64,000 nucleotides of DNA from Vicinamibacterales bacterium (GTDB lineage: Bacteria; Acidobacteriota; Vicinamibacteria; Vicinamibacterales; UBA8438): the NCBI GenBank assembly GCA_958296065.1, contig CATQHX010000070.1:109957-173956 (forward strand), read 5' to 3'. Both the position numbers and the translations under genes were made by a program. Shown piece after piece: positions 56,402 through 64,000 of this stretch. Under the pieces are notes generated by a model that searched no databases, had not been told where the DNA came from, and was given only the letters and a program-made list of their open reading frames with translations. The first letter of the stretch is position 1. Each line of letters begins with the position of its first letter.

Positions 56402-57367
56402 ATGACTGCCTCGACATCGACTATGCGCCCAGCGACGCCCGCATCCATCGACGACCTTCGACAGCTCCTTGCCGAGCACCTGTACATCGCCGACGACGGT
56501 CTCGCCACCGCCATCTACCTGGCACTGAAGCTGCGCAGGCCGCTGTTGCTGGAGGGTGAGGCGGGAGTCGGCAAGACCGAGGTCGCCAAGGTCCTCTCCG
56601 CCGCGCTCGGGGCCGACCTGATCCGGCTGCAGTGCTACGAGGGACTCGACGTCAATCACGCCGTCTACGAGTGGAACTACGCGCGGCAGTTGATCGAGAT
56701 TCGTCTCGGCGAGGCGGCCGGCGAACAGTCGCGCGACCGCGCCGAGAGGGCCCGCGAGCTGTTCGGCCCCGACTTCCTGATCGAGCGCCCGCTGCTGCAA
56801 GCGCTGCGAGAGCGCGAACGGCCGCCGGTGCTGCTGATCGACGAGCTCGACCGCGCCGACGAGGAGTTCGAAGGCTACCTTCTCGAGCTCCTGTCCGATT
56901 TCCAGATCACGATTCCGGAGCTCGGGACCATCGAAGCCGCCGCGCCCCCCGTCGTCATCATCACGTCCAACCGCACCCGCGAGTTGCACGACGCCCTCAA
57001 GCGGCGCTGCGTCTACGCCTGGATCGACTACCCCAGCTTCGAAAAGGAGCTGCGGATAATCACCACCAGGGTGCCCGAGGCGCCCGCCGTGCTGGCCGAG
57101 CAGGTGACCGGGTTCGTGCAGGAGCTGCGTCAGGCCGACCTCTACAAGGTGACCGGCGTGTCCGAGACGCTCGACTGGGTATCGGCCCTCGTGGCGCTCG
57201 ACAAGCAGGAGCTCGACGCGGCAACCATCGACCGCACGCTCGGCATCGTCCTCAAGACGCAGGAGGACATGCAGAACATCCGCGGCGAGCAGATTCAGCA
57301 GATGCTGAACCGGGCGAAGACGCCGGGGGCTCGACCGGCCCGAGCGGATGCGCCGGCGCGCGCCTGA
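56402..57367 (+). CDS. coxD: MoxR/CoxD-type AAA+ ATPase
   Basis: A 321-residue AAA+ chaperone that in CODH systems helps build the active site. Walker A LLEGEAGVGKTEVAK (52-59), Walker B VLLIDELDRADEEFEGYLLELL, sensor IITSNRTRELHDALKRRC. It overlaps coxE by 20 nt. It is separated from coxM only by the vapBC pair. Confidence 0.93.
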   Translation: MTASTSTMRPATPASIDDLRQLLAEHLYIADDGLATAIYLALKLRRPLLLEGEAGVGKTEVAKVLSAALGADLIRLQCYEGLDVNHAVYEWNYARQLIEIRLGEAAGEQSRDRAERARELFGPDFLIERPLLQALRERERPPVLLIDELDRADEEFEGYLLELLSDFQITIPELGTIEAAAPPVVIITSNRTRELHDALKRRCVYAWIDYPSFEKELRIITTRVPEAPAVLAEQVTGFVQELRQADLYKVTGVSETLDWVSALVALDKQELDAATIDRTLGIVLKTQEDMQNIRGEQIQQMLNRAKTPGARPARADAPARA

Positions 57368-58598
57368 AGCGTCACCCGACCCCAGGCAGCCCGTGTCCTT
57401 CCTCCTCCACAACCTGCTCCACTTCACCCGGCTGCTCCACCGCCTGGGACTCGACGTCCAGGCGGGGCGGGCGCGCGAGGTGGCTGCGGCGCTGGCGCAC
57501 GTCGACGTCGGACGGCGGGCCGACTTTTTCCACACGCTGCGCAGCCTGCTCATTCATCGCGCCGACGACCTCGCGGCGTTCGACGAGGCGTTCCGCGTGT
57601 TCTGGCGGCGTCCGCACGGCGACTGGACCGAGAAGGACCTGAGCGCAATGGGCGAGAAGCGCCGCTCGGGCGCGCCGGAGTACGAGTCGGAGGCGCCGGA
57701 ATCGAAGGCGGAAGGCGAAGGCGGGGAGCACCGCACCGGCTACCAGGTGGAACGGATGGCGGTGCTCAGCTACAGCAATCGCGAGTCGCTGTACGCCAAG
57801 GACTTCGAGCAGTTCACCGAGGACGAGCTGACCGCGGCCCAGCGGATGATGTCCGATCTGGACTGGGATCTGGGCCAACGCACGTCCAGGCGCTGGACGC
57901 CCGGCCGGGGCCCGGCATTGGACCTGCGCCGCGCGGTGCGCGCCAACATGCGCTACGGCGGCGAGCTGATCGACCTGCCGGCGCGGCGGCGCAAGACCAA
58001 GCGCCGACCGCTGATCCTGCTGTGCGACGTCAGCGGCTCGATGGAACGCTACAGCCGGATGCTGCTCCACTTCGTCCACGCGTTGACCGGCGGCGGACGG
58101 CTGGGCCGGGTCGAGTCGTTCGTCTTCGCGACGCGGCTGACGCGCGTCACCCGCGAGCTCGTCGCGCGCAAGGCCGAGGTGGCGGTACCCCGCCTGCCGC
58201 GCACCATCGCCGATTTCGGCGGCGGCACGCGCATCGGGGACGCCGTGCGCACGTTCAACGTCGAGTGGGCGCGGCGAGTCCGCGGCCAGGGCCCCGTCGT
58301 GCTGCTGATATCGGACGGCTGGGACCGTGGCGAGCCCGAGCGCCTGCGGACGGAGATCGCTCGCCTTCAGCGCTCGTGTCATCGACTGATCTGGCTGAAC
58401 CCGCTCCTCGGCTCACCCGACTACGTGCCGTTGACCCGCGGCATGCAGGCCGCGCTGCCGTGCATAGACGACTTCCTCCCGGTCCACAACCTGGCCAGCC
58501 TGGAGGCACTGGCCCGCCATCTGAACAGCCTGCCGGCCCACCGACCTGCCCGCGGCCATCCACCGGTCCTGCCCACACCCAACCGGCCGGCGGCGTGA
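57348..58598 (+). CDS. coxE: VWA domain CoxE-like protein
   Basis: A 416-residue protein; the C-terminal half is a von Willebrand A domain with the MIDAS motif DVSGSMERYS near residue 227, TRIGDAVRTFNVEW and LISDGWDRGEPE. The N-terminal half is helical with an acidic linker (~100-125). It acts with the MoxR ATPase CoxD in metal insertion into CODH. Start inside coxD indicates translational coupling. Confidence 0.92.
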   Translation: MRRRAPEASPDPRQPVSFLLHNLLHFTRLLHRLGLDVQAGRAREVAAALAHVDVGRRADFFHTLRSLLIHRADDLAAFDEAFRVFWRRPHGDWTEKDLSAMGEKRRSGAPEYESEAPESKAEGEGGEHRTGYQVERMAVLSYSNRESLYAKDFEQFTEDELTAAQRMMSDLDWDLGQRTSRRWTPGRGPALDLRRAVRANMRYGGELIDLPARRRKTKRRPLILLCDVSGSMERYSRMLLHFVHALTGGGRLGRVESFVFATRLTRVTRELVARKAEVAVPRLPRTIADFGGGTRIGDAVRTFNVEWARRVRGQGPVVLLISDGWDRGEPERLRTEIARLQRSCHRLIWLNPLLGSPDYVPLTRGMQAALPCIDDFLPVHNLASLEALARHLNSLPAHRPARGHPPVLPTPNRPAA

Positions 58599-58725
58599 CC
58601 ACCGCCGGCGGCGGTACTCCTCCGCGCTCCGGACTCGCGCGAATCCCGCGCCGGACGCTTCGGCGGCCGGCGTACCCAGTGTGCCGGCGCACGGCGCCCC
58701 CGGCACCTGCCCTCGCGATTCTCTG

Positions 58726-58731
58726 TATGCT
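58726..58731 (+). promoter_or_regulatory. -10 element of leaderless coxG promoter
   Basis: TATGCT, CATCAG, ATG 58738: 6-nt spacing, no Shine-Dalgarno, 140 bp after coxE. coxG can thus be expressed apart from coxDE. Confidence 0.6.
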
Positions 58732-58737
58732 CATCAG

Positions 58738-59196
58738 ATGGAAGTCTCGGCCACGTACACGTTCGACGCACCACGACAACGGGTCTGGGACCTGCTGGTC
58801 GATCCGGAAGTCATCGCCGGCTGCCTGCCGGGCTGCGAGGCGATGGAGCCGACGGGCGACGACACCTGGCGGGCGACCCTGACCATCGGGATCGCCGCCA
58901 TTACCGGACGCTACGAGGGCACGGTGCGCATGGCCGACAAGGACGAGCCGGCGGGCTACACGCTGGTCGTGGAAGGCAAGGGCAAGCCCGGCTTCGTGAA
59001 CGGCTCGGCGCACGTCGCGCTGGCGGAAGCCGACGGCGGCGCCCGCACGAGCGTCGCGGTGACCGGGAAGGCACAGGTCGGCGGCACCATCGCCCGTGTC
59101 GGCCAGCGGCTGCTGGGCGGCGTCTCCAAGATGATGATGGACCGCTTCTTCGCCTGCCTGCAGGAGCGGGCCAAGGCGGCGGGAGCCGGGTTGTGA
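58738..59196 (+). CDS. coxG: CoxG-like SRPBCC protein
   Basis: A 152-residue START/SRPBCC-fold protein: YTFDAPRQRVWDLLVDPEVIAGCLPGCEAME, RYEGTVRMADKDEPAGYTLVVEGKGKPGFVNGSAHVAL and VGQRLLGGVSKMMMDRFF. CoxG tethers CODH to the membrane or delivers quinone. The stop overlaps the next start (GTGA). Confidence 0.92.
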   Translation: MEVSATYTFDAPRQRVWDLLVDPEVIAGCLPGCEAMEPTGDDTWRATLTIGIAAITGRYEGTVRMADKDEPAGYTLVVEGKGKPGFVNGSAHVALAEADGGARTSVAVTGKAQVGGTIARVGQRLLGGVSKMMMDRFFACLQERAKAAGAGL

Positions 59197-60671
59197 CGGC
59201 CCTGCTGTTGCGGATACTGGCCGGCGTCGTCGTTCTGGCGGCGTTCGCGGCCGGTGTCATGGGATTCCTCGTCGTCGGCTTCGACATGCAGATCGAGTTT
59301 GCCGGCAACGGAATGCGACCGCTTTTCTCCTTCGGCGCTCCGGACGCGCACTACGAGGCGCTGGAGACGGACCGCGGCAACCGCACAAGCGCCGGCGGAG
59401 TATCGGCGCCGGAAGCGTCCCGAGCCCCGGACCGGACGCCGGACGATGACGGCGCGCCGGAAGCAGCCGGAACAGCGATGGGTGGAGGCACGGCACCGAC
59501 TCCGCCCGGCCACGACGCCCCCTGGAGCGACTTCCGCGGCCCGAGCCGCGACGGACTGTATACGGAGACCGCCATCCGCACCCAGTGGCCCGCCGCCGGG
59601 CTGGAGCCGCTCTGGAGTGGGCCGATCGGCGGCGGCTACGCCTCGTTCGTCGTCGCCGGGGGACGGGCGTTCACCATCGAGCAGCGCCGCGATGAGGAGG
59701 TGGTCGCGGCCTATGACGTCGACACGGGAACCGAGCTGTGGACGCACGCCTGGTCCGGGCATTTCCGGGAGACGATGGGCGGTCCGGGACCGCGCGCGAC
59801 GCCGACCTGGCACGACGGCCGGCTCTACGCGCTGGGCGCGACCGGCCGTTTCGCCTGCCTGGACGCCGCGACCGGCGAGATCGTCTGGGAACGAAACATC
59901 CTGACCGATGCGGGCGCTTCGAACCTCCCCTGGGCAATGTCGGGGGCGCCGCTCGTGGTCGACGACCTTGTCGTCGTGCAGCCGGGGGGCACCCGCGGCT
60001 GGTCGGTCGCCGCCTACGACCGCCTGACCGGCGACGTCGTCTGGCACGGGTTGGACGACGTGCAAAGCTACACCTCGCCGATGCTGGCCACGCTGGGCGA
60101 GGTGCGGCAGATCGTCGTGGTGACCGCCGAGCGGGCCTTGGGACTGCGGCCGGCCGACGGGACGCCGCTGTGGGAGTATCCCTGGGCCGTGCGTGTCGTG
60201 CCCAACATCGCACAGCCCCTTGTCGTCGGCAACACGCGGCTCTTTCTCTCGGCCGGCTACGGGAAGGGCGCCGCGCTCGTCGAACTCACCCGGGAAGGCG
60301 ACCGCTTTGCCGCGGCGACGGTCTGGGAAACGAACCGGATGAAGAACAAGTTCAGCAGCTCCGTGCTGATCGACGGCTACATCTACGGTCTGGACGAGTC
60401 CATCCTGGCCTGCATCGACGCCGGCACCGGCGAGCTGATGTGGAAGGGCGGGCGTTACGGCTACGGACAGCTCCTGGCCGCGGACGACCATCTCGTCGTG
60501 CTGACCGAGCGCGGCGATCTCGTGCTGGTGCGGGCCACGCCGGACGGCCACGACGAGGTGGCGGGCTTCCGCGCCATCGAGGGCAAGACCTGGAACGTGC
60601 CCGCGATGGCGGGAGGGCGCATCCTGGTGCGGAACGCGCGGCAGATGGCGGCCTTCGACCTGTCTCCGTAG
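59193..60671 (+). CDS. PQQ-like beta-propeller protein, membrane-anchored
   Basis: A 492-residue protein: one N-terminal transmembrane helix (LLLRILAGVVVLAAFAAGVMG), an Ala/Pro-rich linker (~65-100), then a WD/PQQ-type propeller with repeats such as GRAFTIEQRRDEEVVAAYDVDTGTELW, RLYALGATGRFACLDAATGEIVWE and YIYGLDESILACIDAGTGELMW. GTG start overlaps the coxG stop, so it is co-translated with coxG. Not a usual member of cox clusters. It lacks a full PQQ-dehydrogenase active site, so a structural or electron-partner role is an inference. Confidence 0.88.
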   Translation: MTALLLRILAGVVVLAAFAAGVMGFLVVGFDMQIEFAGNGMRPLFSFGAPDAHYEALETDRGNRTSAGGVSAPEASRAPDRTPDDDGAPEAAGTAMGGGTAPTPPGHDAPWSDFRGPSRDGLYTETAIRTQWPAAGLEPLWSGPIGGGYASFVVAGGRAFTIEQRRDEEVVAAYDVDTGTELWTHAWSGHFRETMGGPGPRATPTWHDGRLYALGATGRFACLDAATGEIVWERNILTDAGASNLPWAMSGAPLVVDDLVVVQPGGTRGWSVAAYDRLTGDVVWHGLDDVQSYTSPMLATLGEVRQIVVVTAERALGLRPADGTPLWEYPWAVRVVPNIAQPLVVGNTRLFLSAGYGKGAALVELTREGDRFAAATVWETNRMKNKFSSSVLIDGYIYGLDESILACIDAGTGELMWKGGRYGYGQLLAADDHLVVLTERGDLVLVRATPDGHDEVAGFRAIEGKTWNVPAMAGGRILVRNARQMAAFDLSP

Positions 60672-60717
60672 TGCCCCGCCGGACGCCTGCGGAGGCCGGC
60701 GCAGCGCTCCGCGCCGA

Positions 60718-61632
60718 CTACGCCCGCTTGCGCCTGCGGACCGGGGCTTCCACGGCCTCCTCTACGTCCCTTCCCGCCGCCGCGGATCGTGCCCCCCGCT
60801 TGCGCGCGGTCTTCGCGGCCCCCTTCACCGGCGCCTTGACGGACTTCTTCTTCGATGCGCTGACCTGATCCAGACTCTTGCGCAGCGCCTCCATCAGGTT
60901 CACGACCTTGGCGGGAGAATCGGCCTCCGTCTCGACCACCTCCTCGCCGGCGACCTTCGCGTCGATGATGCGCCGCAACTCGGCCTGGTACTCGTCGGTG
61001 AACTCCGACAGGTCGAGGTCGCCCGCGAAAGTGCCGATCACCTGCCGGGCCAACTGCACCTCCGCGTCGTTGACCGTCTCCGGCAGATCCTCGAGCTCGT
61101 CGATCGCCGATATCCGGCGCACCTCGCTCGCGGTCCGCAACGTCAGCATCATCAGGCCCTTCTCGCGCGGCTGCACGGCGACCAGGTACTCGCGGCCCGA
61201 CAGCGCCAGCTTGCCGATGCCCGCCTTGCCCTCGAGCGCCTCGCGGAGCACGGCGAACGCATCGGCCGCCACCTTGCCGTCCGGCGCGAGGTAGTACGGC
61301 CGCTCGACGTAGATGGGATCGATGGACGCGACGTCGGCAAACCGGAGCAGGTTGATGATGCGGGTCGACTCCGGCTTGGCCTTGGCGATGTCCTCGTCGT
61401 CGACGACCACGTAACGGCTCTTTTCGAACTCGTAGCCCTTGACGATCTCCGACTTGTCCACCTCGCGGTCGCACTCCTCGCACCACTTCTTCTGACGGAT
61501 TCGCGTCTGGCACTCGGCGTGCAACTGGTTGAAACGGACAGCGCCGGCCGTGTTGGTCGCGGGAAACACCCGCACCGGGACGGTGACCAGGCTGACCTTC
61601 AGGTAGCCCTTCCAGGTTGAACGTGCGGCCAT
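60718..61632 (-). CDS. ku: Non-homologous end-joining protein Ku
   Basis: A 304-residue bacterial Ku that threads onto broken DNA ends and recruits LigD. The core MAARSTWKGYLKVSLVTVPVRVF, NQLHAECQTRIRQKKWCEECDREV, EIVKGYEFEKSRYVVV, GKLALSGREYLVAVQPREKGLMMLTLR and DDEDIAKAKP is complete. The C-terminus is Lys/Arg-rich (ASKKKSVKAPVKGAAKTARKRG), the extension used for DNA binding. AAGGAG lies 8 nt before ATG 61632. Divergent from ligD across ~75-90 bp. Confidence 0.95.
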   Translation of the reverse strand: MAARSTWKGYLKVSLVTVPVRVFPATNTAGAVRFNQLHAECQTRIRQKKWCEECDREVDKSEIVKGYEFEKSRYVVVDDEDIAKAKPESTRIINLLRFADVASIDPIYVERPYYLAPDGKVAADAFAVLREALEGKAGIGKLALSGREYLVAVQPREKGLMMLTLRTASEVRRISAIDELEDLPETVNDAEVQLARQVIGTFAGDLDLSEFTDEYQAELRRIIDAKVAGEEVVETEADSPAKVVNLMEALRKSLDQVSASKKKSVKAPVKGAAKTARKRGARSAAAGRDVEEAVEAPVRRRKRA

Positions 61633-61706
61633 CGATCGTGCTCCTTGTCCGGTTCCCTCCGACTCCTCGATGACTATATCGGCACGAGACGCCCCGGGGT
61701 TCCCGT

Positions 61707-63890
61707 ATGCTGGTGGTTCCCGTGCCCAAGCGGACCGAAAAACGGCTTCAGGCGCCCGCGAGGTGGCGCGACGAGCCCCGCAACGTACGGCCGATGCTGG
61801 CCGAATCGGCCCCGGCCGGCTCCCACGCACGACTCCTGGCCAGGCCGGATCTCGTCTTCGAACCCAAGCACGACGGGATTCGGGCCCTGGTGGCACTCGA
61901 CGCCCCGGCACCGCCCACGATCTACACGCGGCTCGGCCGCGACAAGACAGCGCAGTTCCCCGATCTGGTCGATGCGCTGGCGGTGTTCGCGGACCGGCTC
62001 GGTCGACCGTTGCTGCTCGATGGCGAGATCGTGGCCACCGACCGGCAGGGCGCGGCGCTCCCGTTCCAGCACCTGCAGGAGCGGCTGCAGGCCTCCGGCG
62101 GTGCGGTGCGGGGGGCGGCACGCCGCGCCCCGGCGGCCCTCGTCGTCTTCGACCTGCTGCGAGACGGAGACGAGGACCTCCGGCCGCTCCCCTTCACCGA
62201 GCGCCGGCGGTGGCTGGAACGCGTGATGCGACTGAACGACTCGGAGGAGCTGCGGCTGGTCGACAGCACCAGGGGCAACGGCGTGGAGCTGGCCTCCAGC
62301 GGCCTCGAGAACGGCTGGGAGGGAATCATGGCCAAGCGGCCGGACGGGCGCTACGCCGCCGGCAGCCGCAGCTCCTCCTGGCAGAAAGTGAAATTCACCA
62401 CGACGGAGGAATTCGTGGTCGGCGGCTGGACCGCGCCGCGCGGATCGCGCCGCCATTTCGGCGCCCTGCTGCTCGGCTACTACTCTCAAGGAAGCCGACG
62501 CGCTCGAACCACACCGCTCGTCTTCGCGGGACAGGTGGGCACCGGCTTCACGGACGCCGAGCTCGATCGCCTTGCCGGACTGCTCGCTCCGCTGGCGACC
62601 GACGCCACCCCATTCGTCGAGCTCGTCCATCCGAAACCCTCCGAGAAGCGCCGCTGGGTCGAACCGGTCCTCGTCGTGCGGACGTCGTTCAGTCAGTGGA
62701 CGCCGGACGGCGTGCTCCGCCACCCGGTCTACGAGGGCCTGCGAGACGACAAGCGCGCAGCCGACGTACGGCTCCCCGCCCGCCGCCCGCCGGCGGCCCG
62801 CGTGACCGGCCCGGCGCCGCGACACCAGCCCCGGGCCGAGCCGGCGGAACCGCAGGCCCCTGCGGTCGAATCTTCCGGGCCGGTCCCTCACTCGACGCAC
62901 CCGGAACCGACGCTTGACGACCTGCTCGCACAGCTCGAGGACCTGGAACACAACCGGCGGCGCGGCACCGTTGTCCTGCACGACGGCGCGCGCATCCCCG
63001 TCGGCAACCTCCACAAGATCTTCTGGCCCGAATCGGGCATCACCAAGGGCGAGCTGCTGCGCTTCTATCTCCGCATGGCCCCGTACCTGCTGCCGGTCGT
63101 CGCGGACCGGCCGCTCGTCATGAAGCGGTTCCCCAACGGCGTCGACGGAAAGTCGTTCTACCAGCACCGCGCGCCCGACCCGCTGCCGGAGGGCCTGCGC
63201 GTAGCGACCGTCCGCGAAAGCCCGGACAAGGCGGACACGGTGGTTCCGTACCTGGTCGGGGGGAGACTTCAGACCCTGCTCTACATGGCGCAGCTCGCCG
63301 TGATCTCCCAGGACCCGTGGTTCTCCACGCTGCCGGCCATCGAGGCCGCCGACCTGGTTGCACTCGACCTGGACCCGATGCCCGAGGCCTCCTTCGATAC
63401 CGTGCTGGATGTCGCCTGCTGGCTGCACGACGAACTCGACCGGCTCGGCGTGCCCTGCTTTGCCAAGACGTCCGGTTCCGAAGGGGTGCACATCTTCATT
63501 CCGCTACCGCCCGGCAGCCCTTACGAAGCGGGCATGATCTTCTGCCAGATCGTCGCCACCGTCGTGGCCGCCGCACATCCGCGGGCCGCGACCATCGAGC
63601 GGATGGTCAAGAAACGAAGCGCCGACGCCGTCTATATCGACTACCTGCAGAACATCTACGGCAAGACGCTCGCCTGCGCCTACAGCGCGCGCGCCAGCCG
63701 GTTCGCCGGCGTGTCGACACCGCTGACCTGGACGGAGATACACGAAGGGGTCGCGCGGCGGGCCTGCGGCCCCACGACTTCACGATGCGCTCGATATTCG
63801 GAAGGCTCGAGCGCGTCGGCGACCTCTGGGCCGAGCTGCGGACCGCGGAGCCCGCGCGTCTCGAGGGCGGCGTTCGCGTACGAGGAGTAG
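61707..63890 (+). CDS. ligD: ATP-dependent DNA ligase D (ligase-polymerase), apparent 3' frameshift
   Basis: A 727-residue frame: ligase domain first (nucleotidyl Lys54 in FEPKHDGIRALVAL, LLDGEIVA, GWEGIMAKRPDGRY, WQKVKF), then the polymerase/primase domain (VGNLHKIFWPESGITKGELLRFY, PLVMKRFPNGVDGKSFYQH, ALDLDPMP, KTSGSEGVHIFIPL). No phosphoesterase domain, as in Bacillus LigD. After STPLTWTEIHEGVA the frame turns improbable, while HDFTMRSIFGRLERVGDLWAEL, the expected end, continues in the next frame from ~63768. A one-base deletion (true or sequencing) near 63765-63770 explains this. The start may be ATG 61707 or GTG 61722. Confidence 0.9.
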   Translation: MLVVPVPKRTEKRLQAPARWRDEPRNVRPMLAESAPAGSHARLLARPDLVFEPKHDGIRALVALDAPAPPTIYTRLGRDKTAQFPDLVDALAVFADRLGRPLLLDGEIVATDRQGAALPFQHLQERLQASGGAVRGAARRAPAALVVFDLLRDGDEDLRPLPFTERRRWLERVMRLNDSEELRLVDSTRGNGVELASSGLENGWEGIMAKRPDGRYAAGSRSSSWQKVKFTTTEEFVVGGWTAPRGSRRHFGALLLGYYSQGSRRARTTPLVFAGQVGTGFTDAELDRLAGLLAPLATDATPFVELVHPKPSEKRRWVEPVLVVRTSFSQWTPDGVLRHPVYEGLRDDKRAADVRLPARRPPAARVTGPAPRHQPRAEPAEPQAPAVESSGPVPHSTHPEPTLDDLLAQLEDLEHNRRRGTVVLHDGARIPVGNLHKIFWPESGITKGELLRFYLRMAPYLLPVVADRPLVMKRFPNGVDGKSFYQHRAPDPLPEGLRVATVRESPDKADTVVPYLVGGRLQTLLYMAQLAVISQDPWFSTLPAIEAADLVALDLDPMPEASFDTVLDVACWLHDELDRLGVPCFAKTSGSEGVHIFIPLPPGSPYEAGMIFCQIVATVVAAAHPRAATIERMVKKRSADAVYIDYLQNIYGKTLACAYSARASRFAGVSTPLTWTEIHEGVARRACGPTTSRCARYSEGSSASATSGPSCGPRSPRVSRAAFAYEE

Positions 63891-63918
63891 CGGACCGCGT
63901 GCTAAGATGGCCCCTCGC

Positions 63919-63995
63919 GCGCCCGTAGCTCAGCTGGATAGAGCGCCGGGCTTCGAACCCGTAGGTCGGGGGTTCAAATCCCTCCGGGCGCGCCA
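63919..63995 (+). tRNA. tRNA-Arg(TCG)
   Basis: Acceptor GCGCCCG/CGGGCGC, D-stem GCTC/GAGC, anticodon loop CTTCGAA with TCG at 63953-63955, T-loop TTCAAAT, encoded CCA at 63993-63995. The last anticodon-stem pair (27-43) is a mismatch, as in many tRNA-Arg(TCG). It lies 28 nt after the ligD stop. Confidence 0.96.
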
Positions 63996-64000
63996 AAGCT

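Noticed and set aside
63919..63995. tRNA-Arg as an integration site of a mobile element
   Set aside because: No integrase, repeated tRNA end or element genes are present on the visible side; the window ends just after the tRNA.

Overview
This is about 64 kb of very GC-rich bacterial chromosome. The gene content suggests an acidobacterium of the Vicinamibacterales type: a DUF1592/DUF1552 gene pair, DUF5916 outer-membrane barrel proteins, a DUF3500 protein, PadR regulators, many VapBC modules and a form II CODH-like cluster. That placement is an inference from gene content; there is no rRNA in the window. No prophage, integrase, transposase or CRISPR array was seen.

Layout. 1-2.8 kb: a thiolase cut by the window edge, an orphan DNA methyltransferase, two small reading frames and a PadR regulator. 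3.0-9.3 kb (minus strand): a formate dehydrogenase operon (fdnG-fdnH-fdnI ... fdhE). Its catalytic subunit is a selenoprotein, with an in-frame UGA followed by a SECIS-like hairpin, and a vapBC toxin-antitoxin pair lies between fdnI and fdhE. fdhD is nearby at 11.4 kb on the other strand. 12.3-17.1 kb: a coiled-coil protein, a DUF1579 protein and an overlapping pair of ABC exporter half-transporters. 17.1-20.0 kb: a defence-like cluster with vapBC, a HEPN/MNT pair that overlaps it tail to tail, and an OLD-like ATPase next to a decayed TOPRIM gene. 20-25 kb: an ankyrin-repeat protein and the DUF1592/DUF1552 pair, which diverge from overlapping -10 elements. 25-38 kb: metabolic and membrane genes (tannase family, CoA-transferase, CHRD, DUF3014, nadE, qmcA/nfeD, GDPD, PqqD-like, OPT transporter, metF). 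38-45 kb: three DUF5916 copies (one a fragment) with a methyltransferase between the fragment and the first full copy. 45-51.6 kb: DUF3500, a GAF/SpoIIE phosphatase, tRNA-His, a phosphodiesterase-like lipoprotein, haloalkane dehalogenase, and a small leaderless ORF coupled to an isocitrate lyase/PEP mutase family enzyme. 51.7-60.7 kb: the form II CODH-like cluster coxS-L-M-(vapBC)-coxD-E-G-PQQ propeller. 60.7-64 kb: divergent ku and ligD (bacterial end joining), then tRNA-Arg.

How the genes work together. The two molybdenum hydroxylase/oxidoreductase systems (FDH and the CODH-like cluster) would both feed electrons to a respiratory chain from one-carbon or trace substrates. FdhD and FdhE mature the FDH.

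The most general signal is regulatory. At least six genes have a TANNNT -10 hexamer ending exactly 6 nt before the start codon, with no Shine-Dalgarno, as expected for leaderless mRNAs. Genes inside operons instead carry good Shine-Dalgarno sequences or overlapping starts.
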